Shown here in pieces: positions 1-7,950 of a DNA stretch of 13,954 nucleotides (positions are counted from its first letter, which is position 1; each line of letters opens with the position of its first letter). The notes below the pieces were generated by a model. The model was not told where the DNA came from. It worked only from the letters and a program-made list of their open reading frames with translations, and made no database searches. The position numbers and the translations under genes are program-made. This stretch comes from a bacterium (GTDB lineage Bacteria; Vulcanimicrobiota; Vulcanimicrobiia; Vulcanimicrobiales; SCRA01), in contig SCRI01000054.1 of assembly GCA_004298675.1 (NCBI GenBank), positions 1-13,954 on the forward strand. The letters are read 5' to 3'.

Positions 1-780
1 GCCAACCGCGGCATGTCGTTGCACCGTCATGCGCTCGTCGTCCGTCAGGGGGCCGGCTTTCAGTACGATGGCCTCCGGGACGACGATCATCCCGATGTCG
101 TGCACGAGAGCGGCGCGGCGTACGACACGTAGCTCATCGGGCCCCACACCCGCAGCGAGTGCGAGCGATTCAGCCAGATACATGGTGCGACGCGTGAAGC
201 TGCCGAGCCCGTTGCCGCGCGTGTTCAGCAGGGTGGCCAACAATGCAATCACCGTGCCGTAGTCGCGCCCGTCTCGCGACGCCACGCGCCGTTTCACGCC
301 CGCAAAGAGATAATGGCCGAGGAATGTCACAGCATCGAGAGCCATGCTGGCCGGCGGTGTGTCTTCGCGCATGTAGTATGCGTTGATCACCGCGTACAGT
401 TCGCCTCCGTAGCGCAGCGGGACCGCGATTGCGCGATGAAAGACGCCACTGCGCTGTCGCGTGTCTGTGGGGCCGGAGGCCTCTAGCGCGCGGCGAAGCA
501 GCGTCCGCTCGATAGCCTGCGCGTCGGTCGAAAGCCCGCCGGCACAATGACGCAGGCACTCAATGTCGACCGCTTCGTCGAGCTCCTCTGGGTTCACGAA
601 GTGCAAGCACACGAAATCGGCTCTCAACCACACCGCCATGCGTTCGATCGCCGCGGAGAACGTGCGATTCAGAGGTAATGCCTCGTTGTCGCGTGCGAAG
701 AGGGCTAACTCGTAGAGCATGCGTCCTTGCGGAATCGCCACGGCAGCTGGAAAACCGACAATTGGTCGATCTTTCGGCAT
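1..780 (-). CDS. GAF-like/HD-GYP domain protein (C-terminus cut by window edge)
   Basis: The minus frame is open from the ATG at 780 to the window edge, giving 260 residues without a stop. Residues 39-165 look like a GAF sensor domain, including a typical strand pair around AIAVPLRYGGELYAVINAYY (118-137). From about residue 172 an HD-GYP phosphodiesterase domain begins, with VHDIGMIVVPEAIVLKAGPL at 226-245, H256 and G260; the GYP motif lies beyond the edge. HD-GYP proteins usually hydrolyse cyclic di-GMP in the cytoplasm. Two things are odd: the HDxGK lysine is Met (M231), and the helix that usually carries an earlier His reads GLGSFTRRTM with no His, so activity is uncertain. A strong purine-rich AGAGGGGAG precedes the start. 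Met21 (718-720), preceded by AAGGA, is an alternative start. It is transcribed divergently from the efflux operon. Confidence 0.85.
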   Translation of the reverse strand, partial: MPKDRPIVGFPAAVAIPQGRMLYELALFARDNEALPLNRTFSAAIERMAVWLRADFVCLHFVNPEELDEAVDIECLRHCAGGLSTDAQAIERTLLRRALEASGPTDTRQRSGVFHRAIAVPLRYGGELYAVINAYYMREDTPPASMALDAVTFLGHYLFAGVKRRVASRDGRDYGTVIALLATLLNTRGNGLGSFTRRTMYLAESLALAAGVGPDELRVVRRAALVHDIGMIVVPEAIVLKAGPLTDDERMTVQRHAAVG

Positions 781-900
781 GACTCCCCTCTGATCGAGCG
801 TCACGATACTTGGGTGCTCGCTTACACCGTATGCTACAGACGGGAACAGGCCGAGTCAGTAGCCCACCTTACAGCCAGCGCGCGCCACGGCACCGATTCG

Positions 901-914
901 GTAAGCGCGCTTAC
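901..914. promoter_or_regulatory. 14-bp perfect palindrome, candidate operator
   Basis: GTAAGCGCGCTTAC is its own reverse complement. It lies directly upstream of the proposed -35 element of the efflux operon. Its size and position fit a site for a dimeric regulator, but no regulator gene is adjacent to assign it to, and I did not find a second copy in the window. Confidence 0.4.
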
Positions 915-944
915 GTGACGGCGAGCCTCGTAACGCTGTATGAT
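915..944 (+). promoter_or_regulatory. Candidate sigma-70-type promoter of the efflux operon
   Basis: GTGACG at 915-920 (four of six bases match TTGACA) is followed after 18 bp by TATGAT at 939-944 (five of six match TATAAT). Transcription would start near 951, giving a leader of about 63 nt before the GTG start at 1014. This is a consensus match by eye only; the organism's sigma-factor preferences are unknown. Confidence 0.45.
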
Positions 945-945
945 T

Positions 946-955
946 TATCATGATA
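946..955. promoter_or_regulatory. 10-bp palindrome at the predicted transcription start
   Basis: TATCATGATA is a perfect palindrome lying just after the candidate -10 box and covering the predicted start of transcription. A protein bound here would block the promoter. It is short, so chance occurrence in an AT-rich promoter is possible. Confidence 0.3.
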
Positions 956-1013
956 TCCTGATCTAATGACGCACCTACATCAGGAGCTCAGAGCCGAACG
1001 GAGTTACTGACAC

Positions 1014-2456
1014 GTGGATGACCGAGGTTCGTGCGAACGCCATGCTTTCCGAAACGCATCCGAATCCGTCGCGTCGTGGCAAGTGGTGGTGGCGCTCCTG
1101 GTACTCGCGGCCGCCGTCGCCAGCGTTCGACTCCCGGCAACGGCCGACGCGCCGCCGCCTGCCCCACCGCTCTCGCTGGGCGAGATCATACATACGGCAC
1201 TCAAACATAATCCGCAGGTCGCGGCGGCGCGTTACGACGTCGATACCGCGTTGCGAAACGTCGACGTCAACCGCGGTCAAAGCCTACCGGTGTTGTCAAT
1301 CACCGGCGATTACGAGTATCTGCCACGCCGGGCCATTATCGGGCCGCTCGTCATGACTCCGCAGATCATGGTACCGACATATACGGGCGGAGTTGTGGGG
1401 CTGGGCCTGTCCATCCCGCTTTACACCGGCGGGCGCATTCCGCTTCATGTTCACGTAAGTGACCTTGGCGTTCTCACCGCACAGCACCGACTGGACGCAA
1501 CGGAGCAAGACCTGATCTTCAACCTCAGCAGCCTTTACTATTCCACGCTCAGACTGGATGCCGCCGTCCGCGCGACGAAGAAGTCGGCTCAGAGCCTTGA
1601 GAGCGCCAGGGCGGTCGTCAGCGAATTCTTCACGGTAGGCAAGGAGCCGCGGGTCGATGTGTTGCGGGTCGAGGCGCGGCTTGCCGATGTATCCGCGCAG
1701 CTCGTCGGCCTTGAGAACGCCCGTGCCGTGACGCTGGAGAGCGTCGCGACACTTATGGGCTTCGCGGCCGACACGCCAATCGACGTCGCTGGAGTAGACG
1801 ACGCTCTTGCGACTGCCCTGCCCGAGCAACTCGACATCCCTTCGCTCTTCGCCCAAGCCTTACAGCGGCGCCCGGAGTATCTCGCAATGCTTTCCGAGGA
1901 GCGAGCGCAAGAGGATCGCGTGCAGTTGGCGCGGGCGGCATATCGCCCCAACGTTTCCTTCACGGCCGAGTACGGAGTCCAGAGCGCCGGCGATATCCCG
2001 TCCGGAGGTTCCGTCAACGAAGGCGTCGGTCAAGTGATGCTGTCGACAAGGTTCCCGATCTTCGACCAGACCGTGCATGAGCATATTCGGCAGGAAGAGT
2101 CGGCGCTTGCGGCTACGCGCAGCCGGCTTGCGCAGACGCGCCTCTCGGTCGAGCTCGACGTTCAAAAGGCTGCGGTTGCGGTGCGTGATACTGCGGCACA
2201 GGTGAGCGCCGCCGAGGCCGGCCTCGCTCAGGCAGATGAAGCCCTACGAATCGAGCACCTCAAGCTCAAAGTAGGCAAGGGCGTCATCACCGACGTCTTG
2301 CAAGCACAGGCCGACTCCTTGCAGGCGCAGTTGGGATATCAGGCGGCGCTCGCGAGCCATCGAATTGCGTTGGTACAGCTTCAACGAGCAAGCGGTGCCC
2401 TCGAGCCGCCGCAAGCCCCCCACGTGCCAGCTTCGCGGCCAGCGCGTGATTTGTAA
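1014..2456 (+). CDS. TolC-like outer-membrane efflux channel
   Basis: This 480-residue protein is an outer-membrane efflux (OEP/TolC) family channel, the exit duct of a tripartite pump. The GTG start at 1014 is preceded by GGAG (1000-1003), ten bases away. Residues 22-46 form a signal peptide (hydrophobic WQVVVALLVLAAAVASV, then a likely cut after A44-D-A46); I see no lipobox. Two OEP repeats follow: the first begins at PLSLGEIIHTALKHNPQVAA (about 52-71), the second around IPSLFAQALQRRPEYLAMLS. The C-terminal half contains the long Ala/Gln/Leu-rich helices typical of the periplasmic tunnel, including LKVGKGVITDVLQAQADSLQ. The length fits the family. It is the first gene of the operon, 55 bp ahead of the adaptor. 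The substrate cannot be told from sequence. Confidence 0.93.
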   Translation: MDDRGSCERHAFRNASESVASWQVVVALLVLAAAVASVRLPATADAPPPAPPLSLGEIIHTALKHNPQVAAARYDVDTALRNVDVNRGQSLPVLSITGDYEYLPRRAIIGPLVMTPQIMVPTYTGGVVGLGLSIPLYTGGRIPLHVHVSDLGVLTAQHRLDATEQDLIFNLSSLYYSTLRLDAAVRATKKSAQSLESARAVVSEFFTVGKEPRVDVLRVEARLADVSAQLVGLENARAVTLESVATLMGFAADTPIDVAGVDDALATALPEQLDIPSLFAQALQRRPEYLAMLSEERAQEDRVQLARAAYRPNVSFTAEYGVQSAGDIPSGGSVNEGVGQVMLSTRFPIFDQTVHEHIRQEESALAATRSRLAQTRLSVELDVQKAAVAVRDTAAQVSAAEAGLAQADEALRIEHLKLKVGKGVITDVLQAQADSLQAQLGYQAALASHRIALVQLQRASGALEPPQAPHVPASRPARDL

Positions 2457-2511
2457 CCATGATGTGTAACATAGACCTAGGCGCACTGCATAGAGAACGT
2501 GGTGATCGAGC

Positions 2512-4053
2512 ATGATCGGGTTCGTCGAGCGACTGTTCTCCTTCATCGCGTTGAATACTTCGTGGTTCGTCGTGGGCGTCGCTGTCGCCCTCGTGTTGGC
2601 GCTCGCGCTTCGTCTCGGCCGCGCGCCTATACCGGAAGCGCGAGCCAGGTTGATCACTCCGTTGACCTGGTATGCTGGAAACCGCCGTGCACGCCAGGTC
2701 ACCGTGAACGTCCTGGGCGTCTTGCTCATGTTGTGGGGTGCCAAGACGTTCGCTCTCTGGATTCAGCCGACGCTCACGGCATCGATGCTCGTCACGTCTC
2801 CGATGGTCGGGCCGCAGCCAGTCGACGTGGCGATGGTGAAGCAGAGCGCGCTCCAAGAGACAGCCACGTATACCGGCACCGTCTTACCGTACCAAGACAA
2901 TACGGTCTATGCCCGGGTGGACGGCTTTGTCACGAGCTTGGCGGTCTATCCCGGCGACTATGTCCACGCGGGCCAGGTCTTGGCGACGCTCGACACGTCA
3001 TTGCTCGAACCTCGACTCCTCGAGGCGGAGGCCCAAACCACGCAGGCGGATGAGCACGTGACGCAGGCAGAAGCTCAAGTGACGCAATCGCAGGAGCAAA
3101 TCGCGCAAGCGGAGGAGCAGATCGCGAAGGCCGCGGCTCAGGCAACCTACGCGGAGGCCGAATTTGGGCGCGAGAGCGCACTCTTCAAAGCGGGGGCAGT
3201 TAGTGCCTCCGATCTCGATCTGTCACGCAGCCAGTTCGAACAAGCGCGGGCAGAAGCAAGTGCCTTGCAAAGGGTACGACAAGAGGCTCGTGCGCAGCTC
3301 GTGGAGGCGCACGCGCAGGTTGGACAGGCCGAGCAGCAACATCAGCAGGCTGAAGCTGGGGTTGCGCTGATCCGCACGCAACTCGGTTACGCGACGGTCC
3401 GCGCGCGAATGAGCGGCTGGGTCGCGCAGCGCAAGATTTACTCAGGGGTATACGTGAAGGCCGGCGAGCCGTTGTTGAAGATCGGGGACTTCAGCAACGT
3501 ACGGATCCACTTTGATGTCGCGGAGAGCGATCTGCCGTACGTCCATCCCGGCTCGGTGATCTATCTCCGCTTCCCGCAGATCGATCCTAGCATGATCCGC
3601 AAGGCGTTCGCCACCGATCTGGGACCGCCGGGGCCACACGGGGAGCCGACGGCACGGGCCACCGTCGCAGTGGTCTTCCCGACCGAGGGACTCGCGACGC
3701 GAACCGGGACCGTCGAGGTCCGGCTGCCCAATCCCAGGTTCTTGCTCAAAGGGCACACGTACGTCGTCGGCGACGTCGTGAAACAGAGCCTAAAGGAGGC
3801 TGTGGTCATCCCGGCCGCGGCCTTGACGGATGCCTCGGATGGCAAGCAGGTCGTTTTCGTTGCGCCACAGTTCTCCGCCCAGGGGCAAGTGTCGATGCGC
3901 CACGTGACGCTCGGGCTTCAAACGGACCGGTACGTCCAGGTGCTGTCTGGGTTGAAACCCGGCGAGCTGGTGGTCACGCTCGGCAACCGTGAGCTCACGG
4001 ATGGCCAAACCGTCCAGGTCATGAGGCGTTCCGACAAGGGGCCGGCGTCATGA
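2512..4053 (+). CDS. RND/HlyD-type membrane-fusion adaptor with N-terminal two-helix membrane hairpin
   Basis: This 513-residue periplasmic adaptor would link the RND pump to the TolC-like channel. An in-frame stop at 2503-2505 fixes the start at or after 2506, so ATG 2512 is the first possible start; its ribosome-binding site is weak. There is no ordinary signal peptide. Instead two membrane helices (about 17-36 and 65-84) flank an Arg-rich loop, implying both ends face the periplasm. The first lipoyl half is near 141-168 (VDGFVTSLAVYPGDYVHAGQ), followed by a coiled-coil hairpin with six tandem seven-residue units (177-218). The second lipoyl half is near 296-330 (VRARMSGWVAQRKIYSGVYV), followed by beta-barrel and membrane-proximal domains. 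Its stop overlaps the RND start by 4 bp, so the two are almost certainly translationally coupled. Confidence 0.93.
   Translation: MIGFVERLFSFIALNTSWFVVGVAVALVLALALRLGRAPIPEARARLITPLTWYAGNRRARQVTVNVLGVLLMLWGAKTFALWIQPTLTASMLVTSPMVGPQPVDVAMVKQSALQETATYTGTVLPYQDNTVYARVDGFVTSLAVYPGDYVHAGQVLATLDTSLLEPRLLEAEAQTTQADEHVTQAEAQVTQSQEQIAQAEEQIAKAAAQATYAEAEFGRESALFKAGAVSASDLDLSRSQFEQARAEASALQRVRQEARAQLVEAHAQVGQAEQQHQQAEAGVALIRTQLGYATVRARMSGWVAQRKIYSGVYVKAGEPLLKIGDFSNVRIHFDVAESDLPYVHPGSVIYLRFPQIDPSMIRKAFATDLGPPGPHGEPTARATVAVVFPTEGLATRTGTVEVRLPNPRFLLKGHTYVVGDVVKQSLKEAVVIPAAALTDASDGKQVVFVAPQFSAQGQVSMRHVTLGLQTDRYVQVLSGLKPGELVVTLGNRELTDGQTVQVMRRSDKGPAS
3040..3165 (+). repeat. Six tandem 21-bp (heptad) units in the adaptor coiled coil
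   Basis: Six consecutive 21-bp units encode related heptads, beginning TQADEHV, TQAEAQV and TQSQEQI, and ending with the more diverged AKAAAQA and TYAEAEF. They correspond to adaptor residues 177-218. The units keep an Ala/Gln/Glu pattern with a hydrophobic residue at the seventh position, as expected for a coiled-coil arm. The DNA units are similar but not identical, which fits old in-frame duplication or simple heptad convergence. Confidence 0.7.
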
Positions 4054-7000
4054 GGCTCTTGGGACGACGAACGCCCAACGGCACACTGAGCCGCCGTCCC
4101 GCATTGCACTTCAGCCTCCCGAGGTTCGCGATCGAGCACCCGCACTTTACGATCGTGGTTGCCCTGCTGATGGTGGCGCTCGGCCTGTACTCGTACGCGA
4201 CGATCCCATCTCGCATGGTTCCGAAAGTTCCCTCGCCCGATATCGGTATCGTGACCCAGTTCCCCGGAATGTCCGCGGAAGACATGGAGCGCTACATCAC
4301 GCGGCCTCTGGAGAAGCGTATTCAGATCGCCGGCGGCATGGACTACGAGCTCGGCGTCTCTCAGCCGGGCTACTCCAAGATCGTCGTATACTTCCATCAA
4401 GGCGTGGATCTCCAGCAGAAGTGGGGACAGATGCAGGCGTTGCTGAACACCGTCAGCAACGAACTGCCGCAGGCTGGCCCAAACCTCACGCTGCCGAGGC
4501 TGGTCCACGTCAACACGCAGAACAGTCCCGCGATCCAGTTTGCCATCACCCGCCCAGGCGAGAGTCGCACGGGCTTAAAGCAACTGGTCGACAACGTCGT
4601 CCTGACGCAGTTCCAGAAGATTCCCGGCGTGCTAGCCGCATCCACCTTTGGCGGCCCCGAGCGCCACGTCCAGATCATCGTCGATCGCGACAAGCTCGCA
4701 GCGTACCGGATACCAATTCTCGCTATCCGTAACGCCATCGACGCGGCTGACTTTAATCATGGCGGCGGACCGTTACTCAACGGCGACAAGACCATCGAGG
4801 TTGACGTCAACAATGAGCTCACCGCGAGCGACATTCTGCAACGTCTGCCGAGGTTACCGATCGCTGCACATGACGGGCGGGTCATCTACCTCGGTGACAT
4901 CGCTCACGTCACGGATGCCCATGCCCATATGTACGGCGACTTCTTCTTCAACGGTCAGCCGGCAATCTGGCTGGGCGTGCAGGCGAAGAACGAGACGAAC
5001 TATCTCGACGTCATCAAACATTCCAAAGCGCTGGCTGCGCAGATGGAGAGCGAGTATCCAGGGTTAAAGGCACAAATCGTCTTCGACCAGAGCTTTTATA
5101 TCGGGCTCGATGACAAGAACGCCCTCCACGAGTTCTTCCTCGCGGTGATCTTGGCCAGCCTCGTGATGTTCCTCTTTCTCGGCGAGGCCGGGGGTACGCT
5201 GATCGCTGCGGCCATCCTCCCGTCGGCCGTGGCCTTCGGCTTCTTCCTGATCAAGAACTTGGGTGTTCAGCGCGACTTCGGGATCATGTTGGGCATGGTC
5301 TTCGTGGTCGGGAAGCTGTTGGACGACTCCATCGTGGTGGTGGAGTCGATTCGGCGTCACATCGAACGCGGCATTCATCCGCGTACCGCCGCGGTCTTGG
5401 GCGCCGAGCAGGTGCAGCAAGCCATCACGGCGGCTACCTTCACATTCGTCGTCATGCTCTTCCCAATGACCCGCTTGACCGGCGACATGGGGGCCGGCTT
5501 CTTCAGCATGACAGTTCCCATGATCACCTCGGTGATTGCCTCTCTCTATCTCGCGCTGACCTTGACCCCACTGATGGCCGCGCATCTCTTTGCCGCTAAA
5601 CCGGGCGCTGTCGAGGGCCGCGAGTCGACCATCGAAGACGAACTAACGCTCTCAGATGAGCCCCCGCCCGGCGAAGTTGGACGCTTCATGTACCGGGTGT
5701 TGCTGCGTCACTTCCATCGCTTCGAGCGCTTCTTCACGCGGCTTGCGGGCTGGTCGCTCGAGCACAGCTGGATCGTGCTGGCTGCGGCGTTCGGCTCCCT
5801 CATCATGGCCGGCAGCATCTACGGAATCCTTGGCGAGGAACAGATGCCGCTGACCGACACCTCCTTTGTACTCGGCTACGTTCGCGCCACACCCGGGACG
5901 AGCTTCAACCGGATGAAGCAAATCGTCTTACAGATCGAGCGTATCGCCAAGGAGCACAAGAACGTCTTGAGCGTCGGCGCTCTCACCGGAGAGGCTCCAT
6001 CGTGGGGCGACTACTTCAACGGTTACGGTGTGAACGAGACGAACGAAGCCAGGCTCTACATGAAGCTCACGGTCGCGCGCGAGCAGCGCAAGCGTACCCT
6101 ATGGCAAATCGACGCTTCGATCGTCAAAGAAGCCAAAGGCACCATCCCGGATCTCGGCGTGTTCTTCCTCCAGCCGCTCAACCCCACGCCCGTCGTTGCA
6201 GCACGCGCCCCCGTGGAAGTGCTCGTCAAGGGCCCCGACTTGGATCAGGTCTATCAGTACGGGCGGCAGGTTGAGCAGATGGCGCACACCGACGCCCAAG
6301 GGCTGCACGACCCGTATCTGGACATCGTGCGAGGTGTGCCGCAATACCGTATCGACGTGGATGAAGCGCGCGCCCGGGCACTGGGTCTTACGGTGCAAGA
6401 CGTCGTTGGACAAGTCTACTATGCCGTCAACGGTGGATTCACGGGCGCCTTCTTCAACCCTGGCATCAATTACCATAGCCGCATCTTGATCCGTTATCGC
6501 GCAGACCAGCGGGCGACGAAAGCCAATCTTGCGCACGTGTTGATCGCAACACCAAGCGGAGAAGAGGTGCCACTGGAGTCGGTAGCCAGTATTCATCAGG
6601 CTATCGGCTACAACCGGATCCACACGTACGATACTCTCTACGCGGCGAGCGTGTTGGGTTACTACCAAGAGCTCGGGCTCAAGGAGACCACGATGAGCTT
6701 GCTCGTGCCTGCCAAGATGCAGATCGCGATGCCGAAGGGATACAGCATCGGGCCCGCCGGCCTCATGGGCACCATGCTCACGGCTTTCAACCAGCTCAAC
6801 ACAGGCTTGCAAGTCGCGCTCATAGCCGTGTTCTTGCTCCTGACTGTCCAATTCCGTTCCTTCGGCATCGCGCTCGTGTTGATGCTGGCGATCCCGTTGG
6901 AAGGGGTGGGCAGCCTCGGGGCCCTCTGGATACGCGATATGAAGTGGTCGCCTCCGGTCCTGTGGGGTATGGTCCTCCTGGCAGGCATCGTACTCTCGAA

Positions 7001-7379
7001 CTCGATCCTCTTGGTGGACAAGATCTTGCACCTCCGCTCGTTGGGGGTGGAGCGGACCAAGGCCATTGTCTCTGCGAGCGCCCTGCGGTTGCGTCCGGTG
7101 CTGATGACGGCAATCGCCGCCGGCATCGCCATGTTCCCGGTGGCCATCAAGCCGCCGCCGGCGACCGAGCAGTTTCGGAACATCGCCACGGCAATCACCG
7201 GCGGGTTGGTCACCTCCACGCTCATGACGCTACTGGTGATTCCAGCAGCCTACTTGGTGATGGACAGCTTCATGACGTGGCTGCGGGCGTTCTACCTCGA
7301 TGAGCGGTTCAGCCTCCAACATGCTCGCCCCGACGTGGCGCCTACCCCGGCACAGGAGCCGGAGACCGCTCCGCGTTGA
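4050..7379 (+). CDS. RND-family inner-membrane efflux permease (AcrB/MdtB-like)
   Basis: This 1109-residue protein has the RND permease layout: helix 1 (about 33-53), first periplasmic porter/docking domain (54-357), helices 2-6 (360-512), a charged cytoplasmic loop, helix 7 (573-593), second periplasmic domain (594-915) and helices 8-12 (917-1070). It would use the proton gradient to export a substrate through the adaptor and TolC-like channel. The helix 4 aspartate pair is present as D425-D426 in GKLLDDSIVVVES, matching AcrB D407/D408. The helix 11 RLRP motif is present at 1013-1016. The helix 10 lysine of AcrB (K940) is replaced by Ser (S983 in GIVLSNSILLVD). It resembles multidrug-type (HAE) pumps more than metal pumps, but the substrate is unknown. 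ATG 4050 overlaps the adaptor stop in an ATGA arrangement. Confidence 0.95.
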   Translation: MRLLGRRTPNGTLSRRPALHFSLPRFAIEHPHFTIVVALLMVALGLYSYATIPSRMVPKVPSPDIGIVTQFPGMSAEDMERYITRPLEKRIQIAGGMDYELGVSQPGYSKIVVYFHQGVDLQQKWGQMQALLNTVSNELPQAGPNLTLPRLVHVNTQNSPAIQFAITRPGESRTGLKQLVDNVVLTQFQKIPGVLAASTFGGPERHVQIIVDRDKLAAYRIPILAIRNAIDAADFNHGGGPLLNGDKTIEVDVNNELTASDILQRLPRLPIAAHDGRVIYLGDIAHVTDAHAHMYGDFFFNGQPAIWLGVQAKNETNYLDVIKHSKALAAQMESEYPGLKAQIVFDQSFYIGLDDKNALHEFFLAVILASLVMFLFLGEAGGTLIAAAILPSAVAFGFFLIKNLGVQRDFGIMLGMVFVVGKLLDDSIVVVESIRRHIERGIHPRTAAVLGAEQVQQAITAATFTFVVMLFPMTRLTGDMGAGFFSMTVPMITSVIASLYLALTLTPLMAAHLFAAKPGAVEGRESTIEDELTLSDEPPPGEVGRFMYRVLLRHFHRFERFFTRLAGWSLEHSWIVLAAAFGSLIMAGSIYGILGEEQMPLTDTSFVLGYVRATPGTSFNRMKQIVLQIERIAKEHKNVLSVGALTGEAPSWGDYFNGYGVNETNEARLYMKLTVAREQRKRTLWQIDASIVKEAKGTIPDLGVFFLQPLNPTPVVAARAPVEVLVKGPDLDQVYQYGRQVEQMAHTDAQGLHDPYLDIVRGVPQYRIDVDEARARALGLTVQDVVGQVYYAVNGGFTGAFFNPGINYHSRILIRYRADQRATKANLAHVLIATPSGEEVPLESVASIHQAIGYNRIHTYDTLYAASVLGYYQELGLKETTMSLLVPAKMQIAMPKGYSIGPAGLMGTMLTAFNQLNTGLQVALIAVFLLLTVQFRSFGIALVLMLAIPLEGVGSLGALWIRDMKWSPPVLWGMVLLAGIVLSNSILLVDKILHLRSLGVERTKAIVSASALRLRPVLMTAIAAGIAMFPVAIKPPPATEQFRNIATAITGGLVTSTLMTLLVIPAAYLVMDSFMTWLRAFYLDERFSLQHARPDVAPTPAQEPETAPR

Positions 7380-7382
7380 TAG

Positions 7383-7408
7383 CCGAGTCCACCATCGGTG
7401 CCTCTCGG
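7383..7408 (+). other. Weak nested hairpin after the RND gene
   Basis: CCGAG (7383-7387) can pair with CTCGG (7404-7408), enclosing a smaller CACC-ATC-GGTG stem (7390-7400). No T-run follows, so it is not a good intrinsic terminator. It could reduce or stabilise readthrough into the DUF302 gene, or mean nothing. Confidence 0.2.
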
Positions 7409-7453
7409 TCCGGTGCGTAACCTTGCACGATCACCAACGAAAAGGAGACCCTC

Positions 7454-7936
7454 ATGAATCATACAAGATCTTCCGCCGCGTGGGCACACTGGCCGGTGCT
7501 GTTTGCGCTACTCGTCTCGTTGCTCATAGTGGTGCCTGGACGAGTCGCGGCCGCACCGTCCGACGTCGTTCAGACAGCTTCGGACAAGAGTTTCGATCAG
7601 ACCGTGGCGGCGCTCAATCAGCAGATCGTCGCCCACGGCATGGTCGTCGTGAACAAGCTCAACCATACCGAGATGCTGTCGATGGTGGGCGTTCACGCAC
7701 AACCGAGTATGGCCCTAGAAGTGTTTCAACCACGCCTCGGCGCCACCATCTATAGCGCAGACCGTGGCGCTTTGTTGATGGTCCCAGTTCGCATCCTGGT
7801 TCAGCGAGATGGCGGAAAGGTCATGGTCGACTACGTCAAACCCTCCGCTCTCTTTGCGTCGTATTCAGGATTGGGTGGATTAGGCAGTCAACTGGACTCG
7901 ACTCTCGCTGCTATCGTCGCCGCGGCGACGAAGTAG
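7454..7936 (+). CDS. Exported DUF302 domain protein
   Basis: This 160-residue protein begins at an ATG with an excellent ribosome-binding site, AAAGGAG at 7441-7447, six bases upstream. Residues 13-34 form a signal peptide (WPVLFALLVSLLIVVPGRVA, cut probably near A33/A34), so the mature protein is probably periplasmic. Residues 46-135 match the DUF302 fold pattern: SFDQTVAALNQQIVAHGMVV, then a central VFQPRLGATIYSADRGALLM, and a strand pair ending in GGKVMVDYVKPS. DUF302 proteins are small alpha/beta proteins without a firmly established general function, so I assign none. It lies 74 bp after the pump gene and 21 bp before the SpeE-like gene, on the same strand, which suggests a role tied to envelope or efflux physiology. 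Confidence 0.85.
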   Translation: MNHTRSSAAWAHWPVLFALLVSLLIVVPGRVAAAPSDVVQTASDKSFDQTVAALNQQIVAHGMVVVNKLNHTEMLSMVGVHAQPSMALEVFQPRLGATIYSADRGALLMVPVRILVQRDGGKVMVDYVKPSALFASYSGLGGLGSQLDSTLAAIVAAATK

Positions 7937-7950
7937 CGGAGGACGGTTCA

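Larger units (their letters stand above)
781..1013. promoter_or_regulatory. Divergent intergenic region between HD-GYP gene and efflux operon
   Basis: This 233-bp stretch separates two divergently transcribed genes and contains no convincing coding sequence. It holds a candidate efflux-operon promoter (915-944), two perfect palindromes (901-914 and 946-955), and a weak candidate promoter for the HD-GYP gene on the minus strand: CTGACT at 854-859 and TAGCAT at 831-836, 17 bp apart, each matching consensus at four of six bases. The part just upstream of the efflux operon (about 935-965) is visibly AT-rich compared with the surrounding genes, as expected for a promoter. Confidence 0.6.

Noticed and set aside
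170-559. Minus-strand open frame (129 codons) within the GAF/HD-GYP gene
   Set aside because: It overlaps the clearly recognised GAF/HD-GYP frame on the same strand and has shadow-like Arg/His composition.
727-918. Plus-strand 63-codon open frame across the divergent intergenic region
   Set aside because: It overlaps the HD-GYP start and its promoter region, has no good ribosome-binding site, and resembles no known small protein.
6099-7031. Long minus-strand open frame (310 codons) opposite the RND gene
   Set aside because: It is antisense to well-conserved RND domain sequence, and its translation is His/Arg/Glu-rich with no recognisable domain; GC-rich codon bias commonly leaves such frames open.
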